The position numbers and the translations under genes are program-made. From an uncultured Bacteroidota bacterium (GTDB lineage Bacteria > Bacteroidota > Bacteroidia > Chitinophagales > Chitinophagaceae): a stretch of 55,551 nucleotides of DNA. The notes under the pieces are model-generated. The model did not search any database, was not told the origin of the DNA, and saw only the letters and a program-made list of their open reading frames with translations. Below are positions 1 to 8,842 of this stretch, piece by piece. The number at the start of each line of letters is the position of its first letter. Positions within the stretch are counted from its first letter, which is position 1. The DNA is taken from assembly GCA_903865435.1 (NCBI GenBank), contig CAIPJS010000058.1, positions 1 to 55,551 on the forward strand, in the 5' to 3' direction.

Positions 1-42
1 ATTTATAGATTTTAATATTTTGGTTTCTGTTTCTGGAGGCAT
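1..42 (-). CDS. Partial gene, start only, runs off the left edge
   Basis: An ATG at 42-40 on the minus strand opens a frame that stays open to the window edge (14 codons, MPPETETKILKSIN). It follows the stop of the upstream gene within a few bases, like the tightly packed genes here. Lysis genes are missing from the window and often follow tail fibre genes, so a lysis role is possible but is only a guess from position. Confidence 0.4.
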   Translation of the reverse strand, partial: MPPETETKILKSIN

Positions 43-46
43 AGAT

Positions 47-373
47 TTATTTAATAGTTAGCTGTAGTTTAGTAGCTACATAGTTAAAAATATAAGATTT
101 ATCTGTCCATGCTTGATACTCATCTGGTGTTAAATAAAAGTTACCTGAAAACATAGACTTGCTTTTTTCAGTAATCACGTTAAAATATATTGCTGTATAA
201 TCAACTTGATTATCGTCAAAAGTTGATATTTTTAACCTTGTTATTGTATCTCCTGGAACAATAATAGGATTGATTTTGCAGTAATAGTATCTTCCTACAG
301 AGTCATAATATGTAGTAACTTTTTGACCGAATACAGAAATCGGAAATGCTAATAGCAATAGTATCTTTTTCAT
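47..373 (-). CDS. Small exported protein with Sec signal peptide
   Basis: 108 aa. Residues 1-17 are a clear Sec signal peptide: Lys-Lys, a Leu-rich core and an FGQ cleavage region that leaves Gln as the mature N-terminus, the usual Bacteroidota pattern. The mature part (about 91 aa) has many Tyr, Thr and Val residues and looks beta-rich; no family was recognised. It lies 1 base after the stop of the large fibre-like gene, which also has a signal peptide, so the two may act together at the host surface or periplasm. Function unknown. Confidence 0.7.
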   Translation of the reverse strand: MKKILLLLAFPISVFGQKVTTYYDSVGRYYYCKINPIIVPGDTITRLKISTFDDNQVDYTAIYFNVITEKSKSMFSGNFYLTPDEYQAWTDKSYIFNYVATKLQLTIK

Positions 374-374
374 G

Positions 375-2399
375 TTAGTTAATTATTATCCACTGTACAG
401 CCCTTGTATCAGTAGAGCTTGATGAATTTATTACGAATGATGTTGATGCTAATATTGTTCCAACGCTTAATACACCGCAAGATGCGCAAGGGGCTGCTCC
501 ACCAACACCTGTTAAAACAAGTAAACTGTTTGCTGTAACGCATGATGTTGATATTGTTATTGAGCCTGCTGTCATTGCTCCAGATGTACCTGCACATCCG
601 TTTAATCCTGTAGCGATGTTTATTTTATTACCTGCTACTTTTAAAGCAATACTGCCTGATATCTGCAATGTATTTACCCCGTCATCTGCCGTGTTTGAGG
701 AAGATGAAGATGAACCGCCACCTATAATAACGTTACCTGTAGATGGAATATACATTCTTAGATAACCGTTACCATCGGATAGAGCACAAACACCATTCAT
801 AGAAGCTGTTCCAATGTAAGAACCCAATAATGTGTTAAAATTCCCAGTAGTTAAAGATGTTGCAGCAGATGTACCGAATATGTTGTTAGCCTGACCAGTA
901 AAACCTGCATTGGTTGCAGCAAAGCATCCAACCACTGTATTATTTTGTCCTGTAGAATTTGAACCAGCTTGAAATCCAATGAAAGTACTATTCCCGCCAG
1001 TTGCATTTATTCCCGACTGTGTTCCTACAGCTGTGCTATTTGATGATGTCATTGATTTTAAAGAACGATAACCTATACCTGTAATGTTAACACCATTAAC
1101 ATCTGAATTAATTGTTTGATAACCAACACCTGTATTATTGCCTGTTGTTCCAGTGTATGAGGAAAGTACACCAGAGCCTACTGCCACATTGCCTGAACCG
1201 CCAGTATCTGAATAAAATGAACCATTCCCAACAACAACATTATCTGTACCACTTCTTATTTTCATACCAGCAATGTTACCTATGAAAGTATTATTTACAG
1301 CACTTATTCTTGCTGCCGTATCGACATTATGACCTATACATACATTGGAAGTATCGCTATTTTGAGACATTCCAAAATACCATTTGTTATTCAACGATAC
1401 TTGTTTCTGAGTTGAATCGAAGTAAAAAGCATTTGCATTTAATCCTAAATATCTACCTGCTGTATAGGTGTAAGCCGATAAAGAAGGTATATCAGCAGCC
1501 ACTAATGACCTAAATGTTGGTGTTGTACTCCCACCAGAAGATGGGCCAGCAAATACTAAATTTGCTGATTGACTAATCAAAGTCATTGAGCCGTTTAATG
1601 ATTGACCCGAAAGAGATAGAGATACTGGAGAATTATATAATACGCTTGGAGTTGTGATACTTCCTGCATTTGCAAAAAGTGGAGTTGTGTTTATAGCAGA
1701 AGTTATTCTGCCTTTAGAATCTATTGTTATTACTGGTATTTGAATTCCTGTTCCATAAGTATTTGCTGATACTCCAGATGTTGTAAGTGTTGGGTTTGGA
1801 TATGTGCCTGTTAAATCACCTCCTGCATTTGAACCAGAAAGAATAAAATTATTTATTGGAGCATCTGTAGATGTAACATACCAAATTCCAGAACTTTGTT
1901 TATACTGAATAATACATGCTTGATTCGTTAAAGTTAAAGATAGGGTTGTTCCGCCACCAGTTTTATTAAAAACATCAGAACCAGAACAAGAAATTATAAC
2001 AGTATTTGTTCCAGAAAGTATTACAAGTTTAGCACCTATTTGAGATTTATCAGTTGGAGCATTTGGAAGAGTAACAGTAAATGAACCAGACGTATTATCT
2101 AATGGTATAAAATCTCCAGCAGATGCTGTATAATTTGATGTTTTTACAGAAGTTGGAGTTAATAAGCTGCCTGAATTAGAAGAACTGTTTTTTAGAATAA
2201 GTTGACCTTTATTGTTAACTCCTATAACTTTTGTAGTATCAGATGATGCAAGTGAAGAAACAAGGAAAGCAGAATCAACTAAAAGTGAACCCTTTGTATA
2301 TGCTGTATCTTTAGTTGAGCCAGTTGCAAAAGGATTTCTTTTAGGAGTTTGACCTAAAGAAATCGTTGTTATAAAAAGTAATATTATTAATAATCTCAT
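375..2399 (-). CDS. Tail fibre-like / adhesin-like protein with signal peptide
   Basis: 674 aa. Residues 1-17 form a Sec signal peptide (MRLLIILLFITTISLGQ). The motif GDLTGTYPNPTL near residue 200 is a hallmark of phage tail fibre and Bacteroidota surface fibre proteins. Residues about 370-530 carry repeated short units such as NVAVG, NTGVG, STAVG, STFIG and NTVVG, the pattern of YadA-type head or trimeric beta-roll repeats. The C-terminal part is rich in Gly, Ser and Thr. It sits at the end of the tail operon, fitting a receptor-binding or fibre role. The signal peptide is odd for a virion protein assembled in the cytoplasm; an alternative is an exported surface protein made by the infected cell. 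Confidence 0.75.
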   Translation of the reverse strand: MRLLIILLFITTISLGQTPKRNPFATGSTKDTAYTKGSLLVDSAFLVSSLASSDTTKVIGVNNKGQLILKNSSSNSGSLLTPTSVKTSNYTASAGDFIPLDNTSGSFTVTLPNAPTDKSQIGAKLVILSGTNTVIISCSGSDVFNKTGGGTTLSLTLTNQACIIQYKQSSGIWYVTSTDAPINNFILSGSNAGGDLTGTYPNPTLTTSGVSANTYGTGIQIPVITIDSKGRITSAINTTPLFANAGSITTPSVLYNSPVSLSLSGQSLNGSMTLISQSANLVFAGPSSGGSTTPTFRSLVAADIPSLSAYTYTAGRYLGLNANAFYFDSTQKQVSLNNKWYFGMSQNSDTSNVCIGHNVDTAARISAVNNTFIGNIAGMKIRSGTDNVVVGNGSFYSDTGGSGNVAVGSGVLSSYTGTTGNNTGVGYQTINSDVNGVNITGIGYRSLKSMTSSNSTAVGTQSGINATGGNSTFIGFQAGSNSTGQNNTVVGCFAATNAGFTGQANNIFGTSAATSLTTGNFNTLLGSYIGTASMNGVCALSDGNGYLRMYIPSTGNVIIGGGSSSSSSNTADDGVNTLQISGSIALKVAGNKINIATGLNGCAGTSGAMTAGSITISTSCVTANSLLVLTGVGGAAPCASCGVLSVGTILASTSFVINSSSSTDTRAVQWIIIN

Positions 2400-2740
2400 A
2401 TTCTTGCAAGTATTTTTTGTCCAGATGTAAATGATATAGTCAAACCAGTTATGGTATTAGTACTCGTATTTTGAGAATAATCAACTCCTAATAAATATGA
2501 TTGATTATTAGTTATCAACTCGCTAACCGAAGTAGAAAAAAATACATCAGTTAATGTAGTTCCATCTGAGCCAACTGTAATTAATTTTTTTAATCCAGAT
2601 AAAATATAAGTTGCAACTTGTGCTATACTCCATCTTTGGTCTGAAAATGAACCCCCTCCTAAATCATTAACCCCAATTAAAGAAGCAGACGAAGCAAGTG
2701 CTACTGTTGAGTCTATATCACTAAGTTTTGAATCTTCCAT
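2396..2740 (-). CDS. Tail fibre-region protein, unknown function
   Basis: 114 aa, soluble, Ser/Thr-rich, without signal peptide. A segment of the type DQRWSIAQVATYI followed by a beta-rich C-terminus recalls short phage fibre or structural adaptor proteins, but no family is certain. Its stop overlaps the start of the 674-aa fibre-like gene by 4 bases and its start touches the stop of the preceding gene, indicating translational coupling. Confidence 0.6.
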   Translation of the reverse strand: MEDSKLSDIDSTVALASSASLIGVNDLGGGSFSDQRWSIAQVATYILSGLKKLITVGSDGTTLTDVFFSTSVSELITNNQSYLLGVDYSQNTSTNTITGLTISFTSGQKILARI

Positions 2741-3009
2741 TATTCAGTTATGTAATTGTTTCCAGATTGAGTTATGTAAAAATTACCAGATTGAGTTACG
2801 TATTTTTTACTGCTCGTTTTCCCGCCAGTAGCGTAATTATATCCAATGTTACTTATATTTGATATTAAATTATTATCTTCAATGTAAAAATCAGCAATAG
2901 ATGAAAAATCAAATATTTGGTTAGAAATAAGCATAGTTATTATACTATCTTTGCCTCCATAAAGTTTGTTACTTATATCAATATTAGACTGCCCAAAAAT
3001 TGGATTCAT
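2740..3009 (-). CDS. Small tail-region protein with C-terminal QSGN repeats
   Basis: 89 aa. The C-terminus has a short tandem repeat: YVTQSGN, YITQSGN and a truncated YITE. At DNA level this is a direct repeat of about 24 bases around 2745-2800. Predicted first gene of its own transcription unit: the -7 box of a promoter ends 4 bases before the ATG, so the mRNA may be leaderless. Function not recognised; fibre or baseplate accessory from context. Confidence 0.6.
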   Translation of the reverse strand: MNPIFGQSNIDISNKLYGGKDSIITMLISNQIFDFSSIADFYIEDNNLISNISNIGYNYATGGKTSSKKYVTQSGNFYITQSGNNYITE

Positions 3010-3012
3010 GTA

Positions 3013-3044
3013 TAAATGTACGATTATAACGTTAATTTACCAAA
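3013..3044 (-). promoter_or_regulatory. Bacteroidota-type promoter for fibre genes
   Basis: Read on the minus strand: TTTG (3044-3041), 20 bases, TACATTTA (3020-3013). This fits the -33 TTTG / -7 TAnnTTTG consensus with one change in the last base. The ATG of the next gene starts 4 bases beyond the box. Confidence 0.6.
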
Positions 3045-3057
3045 TAGTGTGCCAGTA

Positions 3058-3405
3058 TTAATAATTATTTTCTATGTAAGATGAGTCTATTGTAAATCCA
3101 TCTTTGCCAATAATTTGTATGACTTTTGATTTTGTTATATAGCCATCTTTTTTTAATTCTGTATTTAAATCATCTGAAATATCTTGAATTGATATTTCAG
3201 CATTATCATATTGCGATATTCCAAATCCTAAAAGTAAGTCAGTTTGAAGCCATCCTTTTTGATAAAAAATAATGTCAGCTATGTGTTGCTCGTCTGAATT
3301 TCCATATGGAGTATCTAACCAAATACCATTAACAACAGTATCTTGCAATGGAAAACTTCCATCTTCATTTAGTATAAAATCCTGTCTAAGAAATTGATTT
3401 GCCAT
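3058..3405 (-). CDS. Baseplate wedge-like protein (gp25/W-like candidate)
   Basis: 115 aa. The sequence has the general look of gpW/gp25-family baseplate proteins (small, DLLLGFGIS...N...ISIQDISDDL...DGY). It directly follows the spike-like gene, as W follows V in P2-like baseplate operons. Its start overlaps the end of the spike gene by 20 bases. The family call is by resemblance and position; no catalytic motif applies. Confidence 0.5.
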   Translation of the reverse strand: MANQFLRQDFILNEDGSFPLQDTVVNGIWLDTPYGNSDEQHIADIIFYQKGWLQTDLLLGFGISQYDNAEISIQDISDDLNTELKKDGYITKSKVIQIIGKDGFTIDSSYIENNY

Positions 3406-3994
3406 GAGTTATGTTTGGATTTGAAATATCGGATTCGGAAGTTAATTCAATCTGAGGAAGATTCCAAATAGGTGGAGTTATTGTTAATATAGTTTTTAAA
3501 GCAGCTCCTCCATCATTTGAAACTGGTGTCCATGACGAAAATTTAGTCTGAAGGTCGTTTAATGCATTCTCCAAATCATTTATCTTCTTCAATAATCCAG
3601 CATTAGAATCATCAGGGTCTTTTACTTTGGGAATACCACCAAAAGCACCATCATTAAACTTCTGAGAAGAACCAGAAATAGTCCATAGCTGATTCCCTAC
3701 TACAATAAACTTAGATTCTAATTCTCCAGCTTTAACCATATACGGAGCAGTAAAATCAGTAAATGCAACAGTTATAGTACTGCCTTCTAATGGATAATCT
3801 ATTTCACCATCTCCTATTTCTGGAGTTAAGTTAACTGTTGTATTTTCTAATTCTTGAGTTCCATCAGCTGAATTAACTAAGCATGTTCTATTTTCTTTAT
3901 CGACAGAAACAACTTCGCAATAACAAGTTTTAACTCTTGCTACATTCCAAGTCCCAGCTAATTTTTCAATTAATGTTTTTATATTATCACTCAC
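3386..3994 (-). CDS. Baseplate spike / gpV-like protein
   Basis: 202 aa. Residues about 20-100 look like an OB fold of the gpV/gp5-N type: VKTCYCEVVSVDKENRTCLV followed by a beta-rich stretch ending in TAPYMVKAGELE. The middle contains a short coiled-coil (LLKKINDLENALNDLQTKF), expected for a trimeric spike or hub component. It lies between the hub-like and the wedge-like gene. Its start overlaps the stop of the hub gene by 4 bases. Confidence 0.6.
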   Translation of the reverse strand: MSDNIKTLIEKLAGTWNVARVKTCYCEVVSVDKENRTCLVNSADGTQELENTTVNLTPEIGDGEIDYPLEGSTITVAFTDFTAPYMVKAGELESKFIVVGNQLWTISGSSQKFNDGAFGGIPKVKDPDDSNAGLLKKINDLENALNDLQTKFSSWTPVSNDGGAALKTILTITPPIWNLPQIELTSESDISNPNITHGKSIS

Positions 3995-5361
3995 AGCATA
4001 AAAATTTGAACAGTATCTATAGGCACAGAAACTTGTTGTTTAAAGTCTAAAAATATTTCTTGAGTAATTCCATCCATACCACCTTCTCTTGCGGTCTTTT
4101 TTACTTTATATTGACCGTTTCTATCAGTAAAAGTTTTATCAACTATATTTACGTTATCATTCCAATTTACAAAAGGATACCCAAATGTTTTAAAACTTCC
4201 TCTAAATCCAGTATATAAATATTTTTTTAACTGATTTATACCGTAATTAGCCAATGTTTGTATACTCGGAGGATTTGTTGGACTTGCAGGGAAAGGCCAT
4301 TTAAACATATTTCCACCTTCTTGGTCTCCAGCTAAATTACCTTTTTGTAATTGAGATAAAGAAGTTCCCTTATTTTGATTTATAAATTTAAAATCTTGTG
4401 TTAAAGAGTCCCACCATACCAATACTGATAATCTTGATTTTTTTGTTTTAGAAACTCCATCAAATGTACTTTTAGAAGAAGTTTCTATTACCGAGCAGGT
4501 TACAATTGCGGATAAAATAAAGTCATCTTTATTTTTATATGTCAAATCTGGGTCATCAAAAATATTATTACCTATTTCAAAAAAGTTTTTTGAAATAGCT
4601 GTATCTTCGTCATATATAGGAAACCCAAAGTGCAATACATCTTCATTAAAAAATGAATCAAGATTACATAAAGACTTTAATTTTTCCAATACCATGCAGC
4701 AACTCATGCCAGCATCTATATCAAGATAACCAAGTGAAAATTGTGCTGTTAAATTATCTGGTTTATCATATACTTTTATTAAAGGATATAATGAATTTTT
4801 GGCGTTAAAATTTTCATTAACCAATTCAACTACGTGTACTATTAAATTTAGTAACGTATCTGACCAAAATGTTTTATCAAATGGAGTCCTTTTTAATAAA
4901 TAGAAATTATCTTCAAGTTCTATTTCTATTGGTATTTTAGAACCTACAGAAGAAACAAAACCCTTAAACTGTAATGCACCTACGTTTGTATCTTGCCCAG
5001 CTTCATTTTTGAAATAATAACCATCGGATATTGTTACAACATCTCCTCTCATTATAAGTGGAGCGTTTTTATTTGGTTCTCCTTTTGAATCAATATTTTC
5101 TATAACTCCAGAAGTATAAGGTATTCCAGAACCACCAAGTACAACATTTGATGCACCTGACATTTTAAATATAGGTACATTATCTTCTCCTTTAATTACT
5201 ATGTTCTTAGGAAATTCAATTGTAGCTTTATCTGTTTTTGATTCCCATCCAGAACTTATTCTATAACTTGTTACAAAATCTATATCAAAGTTATAGTCTC
5301 TTTGTTTATACAAAGGAGTTGGTATTTGCTGGAAGTTTATATCTACAAATGGTCGTATCAT
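3991..5361 (-). CDS. Baseplate hub-like protein (gpD / Mu gp44-like)
   Basis: 456 aa. The N-terminus is beta-rich with phrases such as RGDVVTISDGY and LQFKGFVSSV that resemble late-control gene D / Mu gp44 hub proteins, where a GDxV segment and a following G-rich loop are typical. It is placed after the tape measure and the DUF6046-like gene and before the spike-like gene, the usual position of the hub. Overlaps both neighbours by 4 bases. The call depends on position as much as on sequence. Confidence 0.6.
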   Translation of the reverse strand: MIRPFVDINFQQIPTPLYKQRDYNFDIDFVTSYRISSGWESKTDKATIEFPKNIVIKGEDNVPIFKMSGASNVVLGGSGIPYTSGVIENIDSKGEPNKNAPLIMRGDVVTISDGYYFKNEAGQDTNVGALQFKGFVSSVGSKIPIEIELEDNFYLLKRTPFDKTFWSDTLLNLIVHVVELVNENFNAKNSLYPLIKVYDKPDNLTAQFSLGYLDIDAGMSCCMVLEKLKSLCNLDSFFNEDVLHFGFPIYDEDTAISKNFFEIGNNIFDDPDLTYKNKDDFILSAIVTCSVIETSSKSTFDGVSKTKKSRLSVLVWWDSLTQDFKFINQNKGTSLSQLQKGNLAGDQEGGNMFKWPFPASPTNPPSIQTLANYGINQLKKYLYTGFRGSFKTFGYPFVNWNDNVNIVDKTFTDRNGQYKVKKTAREGGMDGITQEIFLDFKQQVSVPIDTVQIFML

Positions 5362-6116
5362 TTAGCTACTTTTATAATAAGTGGGTTATCAGAAACGCAT
5401 GGTATAACAATTCTTTGAGCAGAATATTCTCCTTCAACTTGCTGAATATCAACTCCATCTTCTATAACTAAATAATTTATATCGAACTGATTGAGATACC
5501 AACATTTAACTTGTATAGCAACTGGAGCTTGAAGTAATTTCCATATTTCAGACATATTCCATCTTGGATAAACTCCGTCTGAGTTCATTTTTTCTACATT
5601 TGAATTAACTGGCTGTCCAGCAGAAATTATTGCACGTATTTCAACATTCCAATCTTTTCTCGAAATGTATTCTTTTACACTTCCAGTATCTCTCCCTTGT
5701 ATATCTGTTTTTTTGATTGTTCTTCCCATTTTTAATGAGATTAAAACAGTTTCAAATGTTATATCTGGTATTGTTATTTGATTACCTTGTAAAGAAGTGT
5801 ATGTATTACCGACAAATTTCAAATAAGATAAAACTGGCATACCCTGAAGTACAGATGACATTGTACCATCCCAACTTCCTTGACCTCCACCAGCATTAGC
5901 TGAATCTGGTTGCCAAAATGAGCCATTATCTTGTCCATCACCATTTGGCACCTGATAGTTATTAGATGTTGGAGTTTCTTTTAAAATAGCTGTTCCTATA
6001 CCTATACCATACATTGCTGCTTTAGCTTGCGCTTCTGCGTAAGCTACTCCAGTTAAGACAATATCTTTAGCTATGGCAGAGTTTATTCCAGTTTTATAAT
6101 TTGAGCTTATTATCAT
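5358..6116 (-). CDS. DUF6046-like tail/baseplate protein
   Basis: 252 aa. The C-terminal half carries a segment of the form LKMGRTIKKTDIQGRDTGSV followed by KEYISRKDWNVEI, typical of a family found after tape measure genes in Bacteroidota contractile phages (DUF6046 as I recall it) and related to the LysM/gp53-like baseplate connectors. The N-terminal 40 residues are Ala-rich and helical. Overlaps the tape measure stop by 4 bases. Probable tube-to-baseplate connector; exact role inferred. Confidence 0.55.
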   Translation of the reverse strand: MIISSNYKTGINSAIAKDIVLTGVAYAEAQAKAAMYGIGIGTAILKETPTSNNYQVPNGDGQDNGSFWQPDSANAGGGQGSWDGTMSSVLQGMPVLSYLKFVGNTYTSLQGNQITIPDITFETVLISLKMGRTIKKTDIQGRDTGSVKEYISRKDWNVEIRAIISAGQPVNSNVEKMNSDGVYPRWNMSEIWKLLQAPVAIQVKCWYLNQFDINYLVIEDGVDIQQVEGEYSAQRIVIPCVSDNPLIIKVAK

Positions 6117-8842
6117 CTTCCAGCTATTATTGACGCATCATTAACTGCGTCTGTTAGTATTTTTGTTACAGCCTCACCTACGTTTTTCTTAAACTCGTTT
6201 TCATTAAAGTTATTTCCAGAAACTTCTACTGTCATTTTTTCAACACCATGAAGGTTATCTATTCTAACAGTTATATAGTTTGATGAATTGCCCTTTATGT
6301 GTTCGTGACCAGCTAATTTTGGTGTTTTGCCGTATTTTTTATCATGCTCATCTGCCATATTAAAATCAGACTGCTTTTCTGATAAATATGGAGATTTAAA
6401 ATATTTATTAAAAGCATCATATATCTCCTCATTTTGCCCTTCTTTTATCTTTATGTTTCCATGAGAATCTCTACCTAATACAGTTCCAATTACATCTATT
6501 CCAAACTCATCACCCTTTGTTTCTTGTAATTTTTGCAATTCAAATAAAAGGTCATTACCAGTAGGGTCTAACTTAAATACACCTTTACTTTTATCGTATA
6601 GATTTTCATATAAATCTTCATGATATTTATCAGATTTTAATCCAAGAAACTTTTTATTTTGCATTTCTTTAAACCATTCAGGAGAATACTTCATTTCCTC
6701 CATATCTTTTTCTATTGTTCGAGATATTTTAGACTCGTGACCGATAGAAGAAGCATTACCATTTGGAAGAAAATCCCATATTCCAACTTCTTTTCCTGTA
6801 AATTTACCTTTTGGGAATAAAGAGGTAGCTACTTCAAGTGCCATACCTGCAATAAACACATTCATTAATCCACCTTGAATAAAAGATGCTGCACCAGCAG
6901 GAAGCCATGCTCCTCCTCTTCCTCCTGTAGCCATAGAAGCGTCTCTTATGGCATCCTCTTCTGCCCATGCTTCTCTTTCTGCTATTTCTTCATCACTCCT
7001 CATTCCGTAAGAAGCTATCCACATTTGCTCTTGTTTTAAAGCTCTTGCTTCGGATTGCTGAAGTAACGCTGCATCATCTATAGCTTTTATTTTTGCAGTC
7101 TTTTGTTCCTCTATTAGTATTTGTAAATCTGCAAATTTTTCATCTTCTGATAGTTGCTGAGATTTTAATACAGCTAATGAATTTTTATACGCAATATAAC
7201 TATCTACATCTAAACTCCTTATTTCTTCTGATTTTCTAAGATATTCAGTTTGTAATAGTTCTATTCTATTATTAAATAACTCCAATTGAGCTAAAATCTC
7301 ATCGTTTAATAAAAGTAATTTTTCCTCGTGAGCTATTATTCTATCTTCTTCAATCTGGTCCAATAACTGAAGTTGAAGTATTTGTTCTTCTTTTAGATTA
7401 CCATAATTAAGATTTCTTGTCTTTAGTACTTCATCACGAATACTATTATACTCTTGTTCTGCTTCTAAGTTACGTAAATTAAGTTCCTCGATTAATCTTT
7501 CGTGATTTTGTATTATAGATATACTTTCATTAGCGTACAATTCTTCTTTTTGAAGTTTTCTATCAAGTACTTCATTTTGTATGTAGTAATTTTTAAGTGT
7601 TTTTTCGTTATACTCAGACTCTAATACTGATATAATCTCGGAGTTTTTTATTCTCGTTTCAGCAAGTTGGTTATCGAGTTTAATTAAATTTAAATTCTCT
7701 TCCGATAAATCAGCATTTTGAATTAAAATTGTATTATTAGACTGATGCAATACATCATTAGACGAAACTACGTTTAAATTTGAATTACTTAATTCTATAT
7801 TAGACTCGAGTAACCTCTTATTTTCAACAACCGCTTTCTCTGTAACTAATCCATACCTTCCTAAAGCCGCAGACATATCACTATACTGTCCTTTAAAGAA
7901 AGACATTATCGCAAACGGAGCTTCGAGTGCTAATATAGCGAGCCTCCATTCTATAAATAACTTAACCACAGTAGCTACATCTGATACTGTTTCTTTTATA
8001 CCACTCTCGTGAGAACTAAGCCAAGCAACTCCAGATTTTAAACTATTTAAAAACTCTACAAGTTCTTCTTTATTATCAAGTATTAAATCTTTTTTAAATA
8101 TTAACCATTGATTATCTAAGTCATTTAATTCAGACTTTACAGATTGAAGAGTTTCTGGTATTTTATCTTTTAATGAGTCAAAGTATTTTTCGATAGCTGG
8201 AAGCAAAATTTGTTCACTACTTATTCCAGCTTTAGTGAGTTTTGAGTTTGATTCAGCTCTACTTAATTCTTGTTTTGTAACACCTAATTCATTAGCAACA
8301 AACTGTGTTATCTGAGGAAAAACTCGCTCTAACTGCCTAAGTGAACGAGCTTCAAGTACACCTTCTCCCAAAAGTTTACCCAAATCAAATACAGTACTTT
8401 CCATTGATGAAGATGGTAGTGCCAATGCCTTACCTATTCCCAAAAGTTCATGCTGCAAATTACGTAACTGGTCGCTCGAAAGGTCAGATTTACCAATCAT
8501 AGCCAAAAACTTACCGTATCCGTCAGCTGCTTCCTGTAGTGGTATTTTTAGATTTAATGATTCTTTTATAATCCAAGCATCATTTCTTATACCATCTGCT
8601 ACGTCTTTAGAAGAATTTTTTATACGCAGCATAGCAGTCTCAAAGTCAGCTGCATCGTGTACCGCATCAGTAATAAAATCTTTTAAAAAATGAGCTCCTA
8701 ATCCTACGCCAAGAGCTGACATAGTTTTTTGAAGTTGCCACATAACGCTATCAACACGCAAAGCCTGAGCTTCTGTATCAATTAATGCTTGTCTAACATT
8801 ACTGTTAAGATTTAACGTATATGTAGCTGAAACGTTACTCAT
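6113..8842 (-). CDS. Tail tape measure protein
   Basis: 909 aa, the longest protein of the tail block. The N-terminus (SNVRQALIDTEAQALRVD) and the following Ala/Gly-rich helix, DAADFETAMLRIKNSSKD, are typical of tape measure proteins. Residues about 330-640 are almost all heptad-like Leu/Glu/Lys coiled coil; a hydrophobic Gly/Ala segment lies near residues 660-685. It determines tail length. Its ATG overlaps the end of the -1 frameshift extension of the upstream chaperone gene, the classic G-GT-tape measure layout. Confidence 0.85.
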   Translation of the reverse strand: MSNVSATYTLNLNSNVRQALIDTEAQALRVDSVMWQLQKTMSALGVGLGAHFLKDFITDAVHDAADFETAMLRIKNSSKDVADGIRNDAWIIKESLNLKIPLQEAADGYGKFLAMIGKSDLSSDQLRNLQHELLGIGKALALPSSSMESTVFDLGKLLGEGVLEARSLRQLERVFPQITQFVANELGVTKQELSRAESNSKLTKAGISSEQILLPAIEKYFDSLKDKIPETLQSVKSELNDLDNQWLIFKKDLILDNKEELVEFLNSLKSGVAWLSSHESGIKETVSDVATVVKLFIEWRLAILALEAPFAIMSFFKGQYSDMSAALGRYGLVTEKAVVENKRLLESNIELSNSNLNVVSSNDVLHQSNNTILIQNADLSEENLNLIKLDNQLAETRIKNSEIISVLESEYNEKTLKNYYIQNEVLDRKLQKEELYANESISIIQNHERLIEELNLRNLEAEQEYNSIRDEVLKTRNLNYGNLKEEQILQLQLLDQIEEDRIIAHEEKLLLLNDEILAQLELFNNRIELLQTEYLRKSEEIRSLDVDSYIAYKNSLAVLKSQQLSEDEKFADLQILIEEQKTAKIKAIDDAALLQQSEARALKQEQMWIASYGMRSDEEIAEREAWAEEDAIRDASMATGGRGGAWLPAGAASFIQGGLMNVFIAGMALEVATSLFPKGKFTGKEVGIWDFLPNGNASSIGHESKISRTIEKDMEEMKYSPEWFKEMQNKKFLGLKSDKYHEDLYENLYDKSKGVFKLDPTGNDLLFELQKLQETKGDEFGIDVIGTVLGRDSHGNIKIKEGQNEEIYDAFNKYFKSPYLSEKQSDFNMADEHDKKYGKTPKLAGHEHIKGNSSNYITVRIDNLHGVEKMTVEVSGNNFNENEFKKNVGEAVTKILTDAVNDASIIAGR

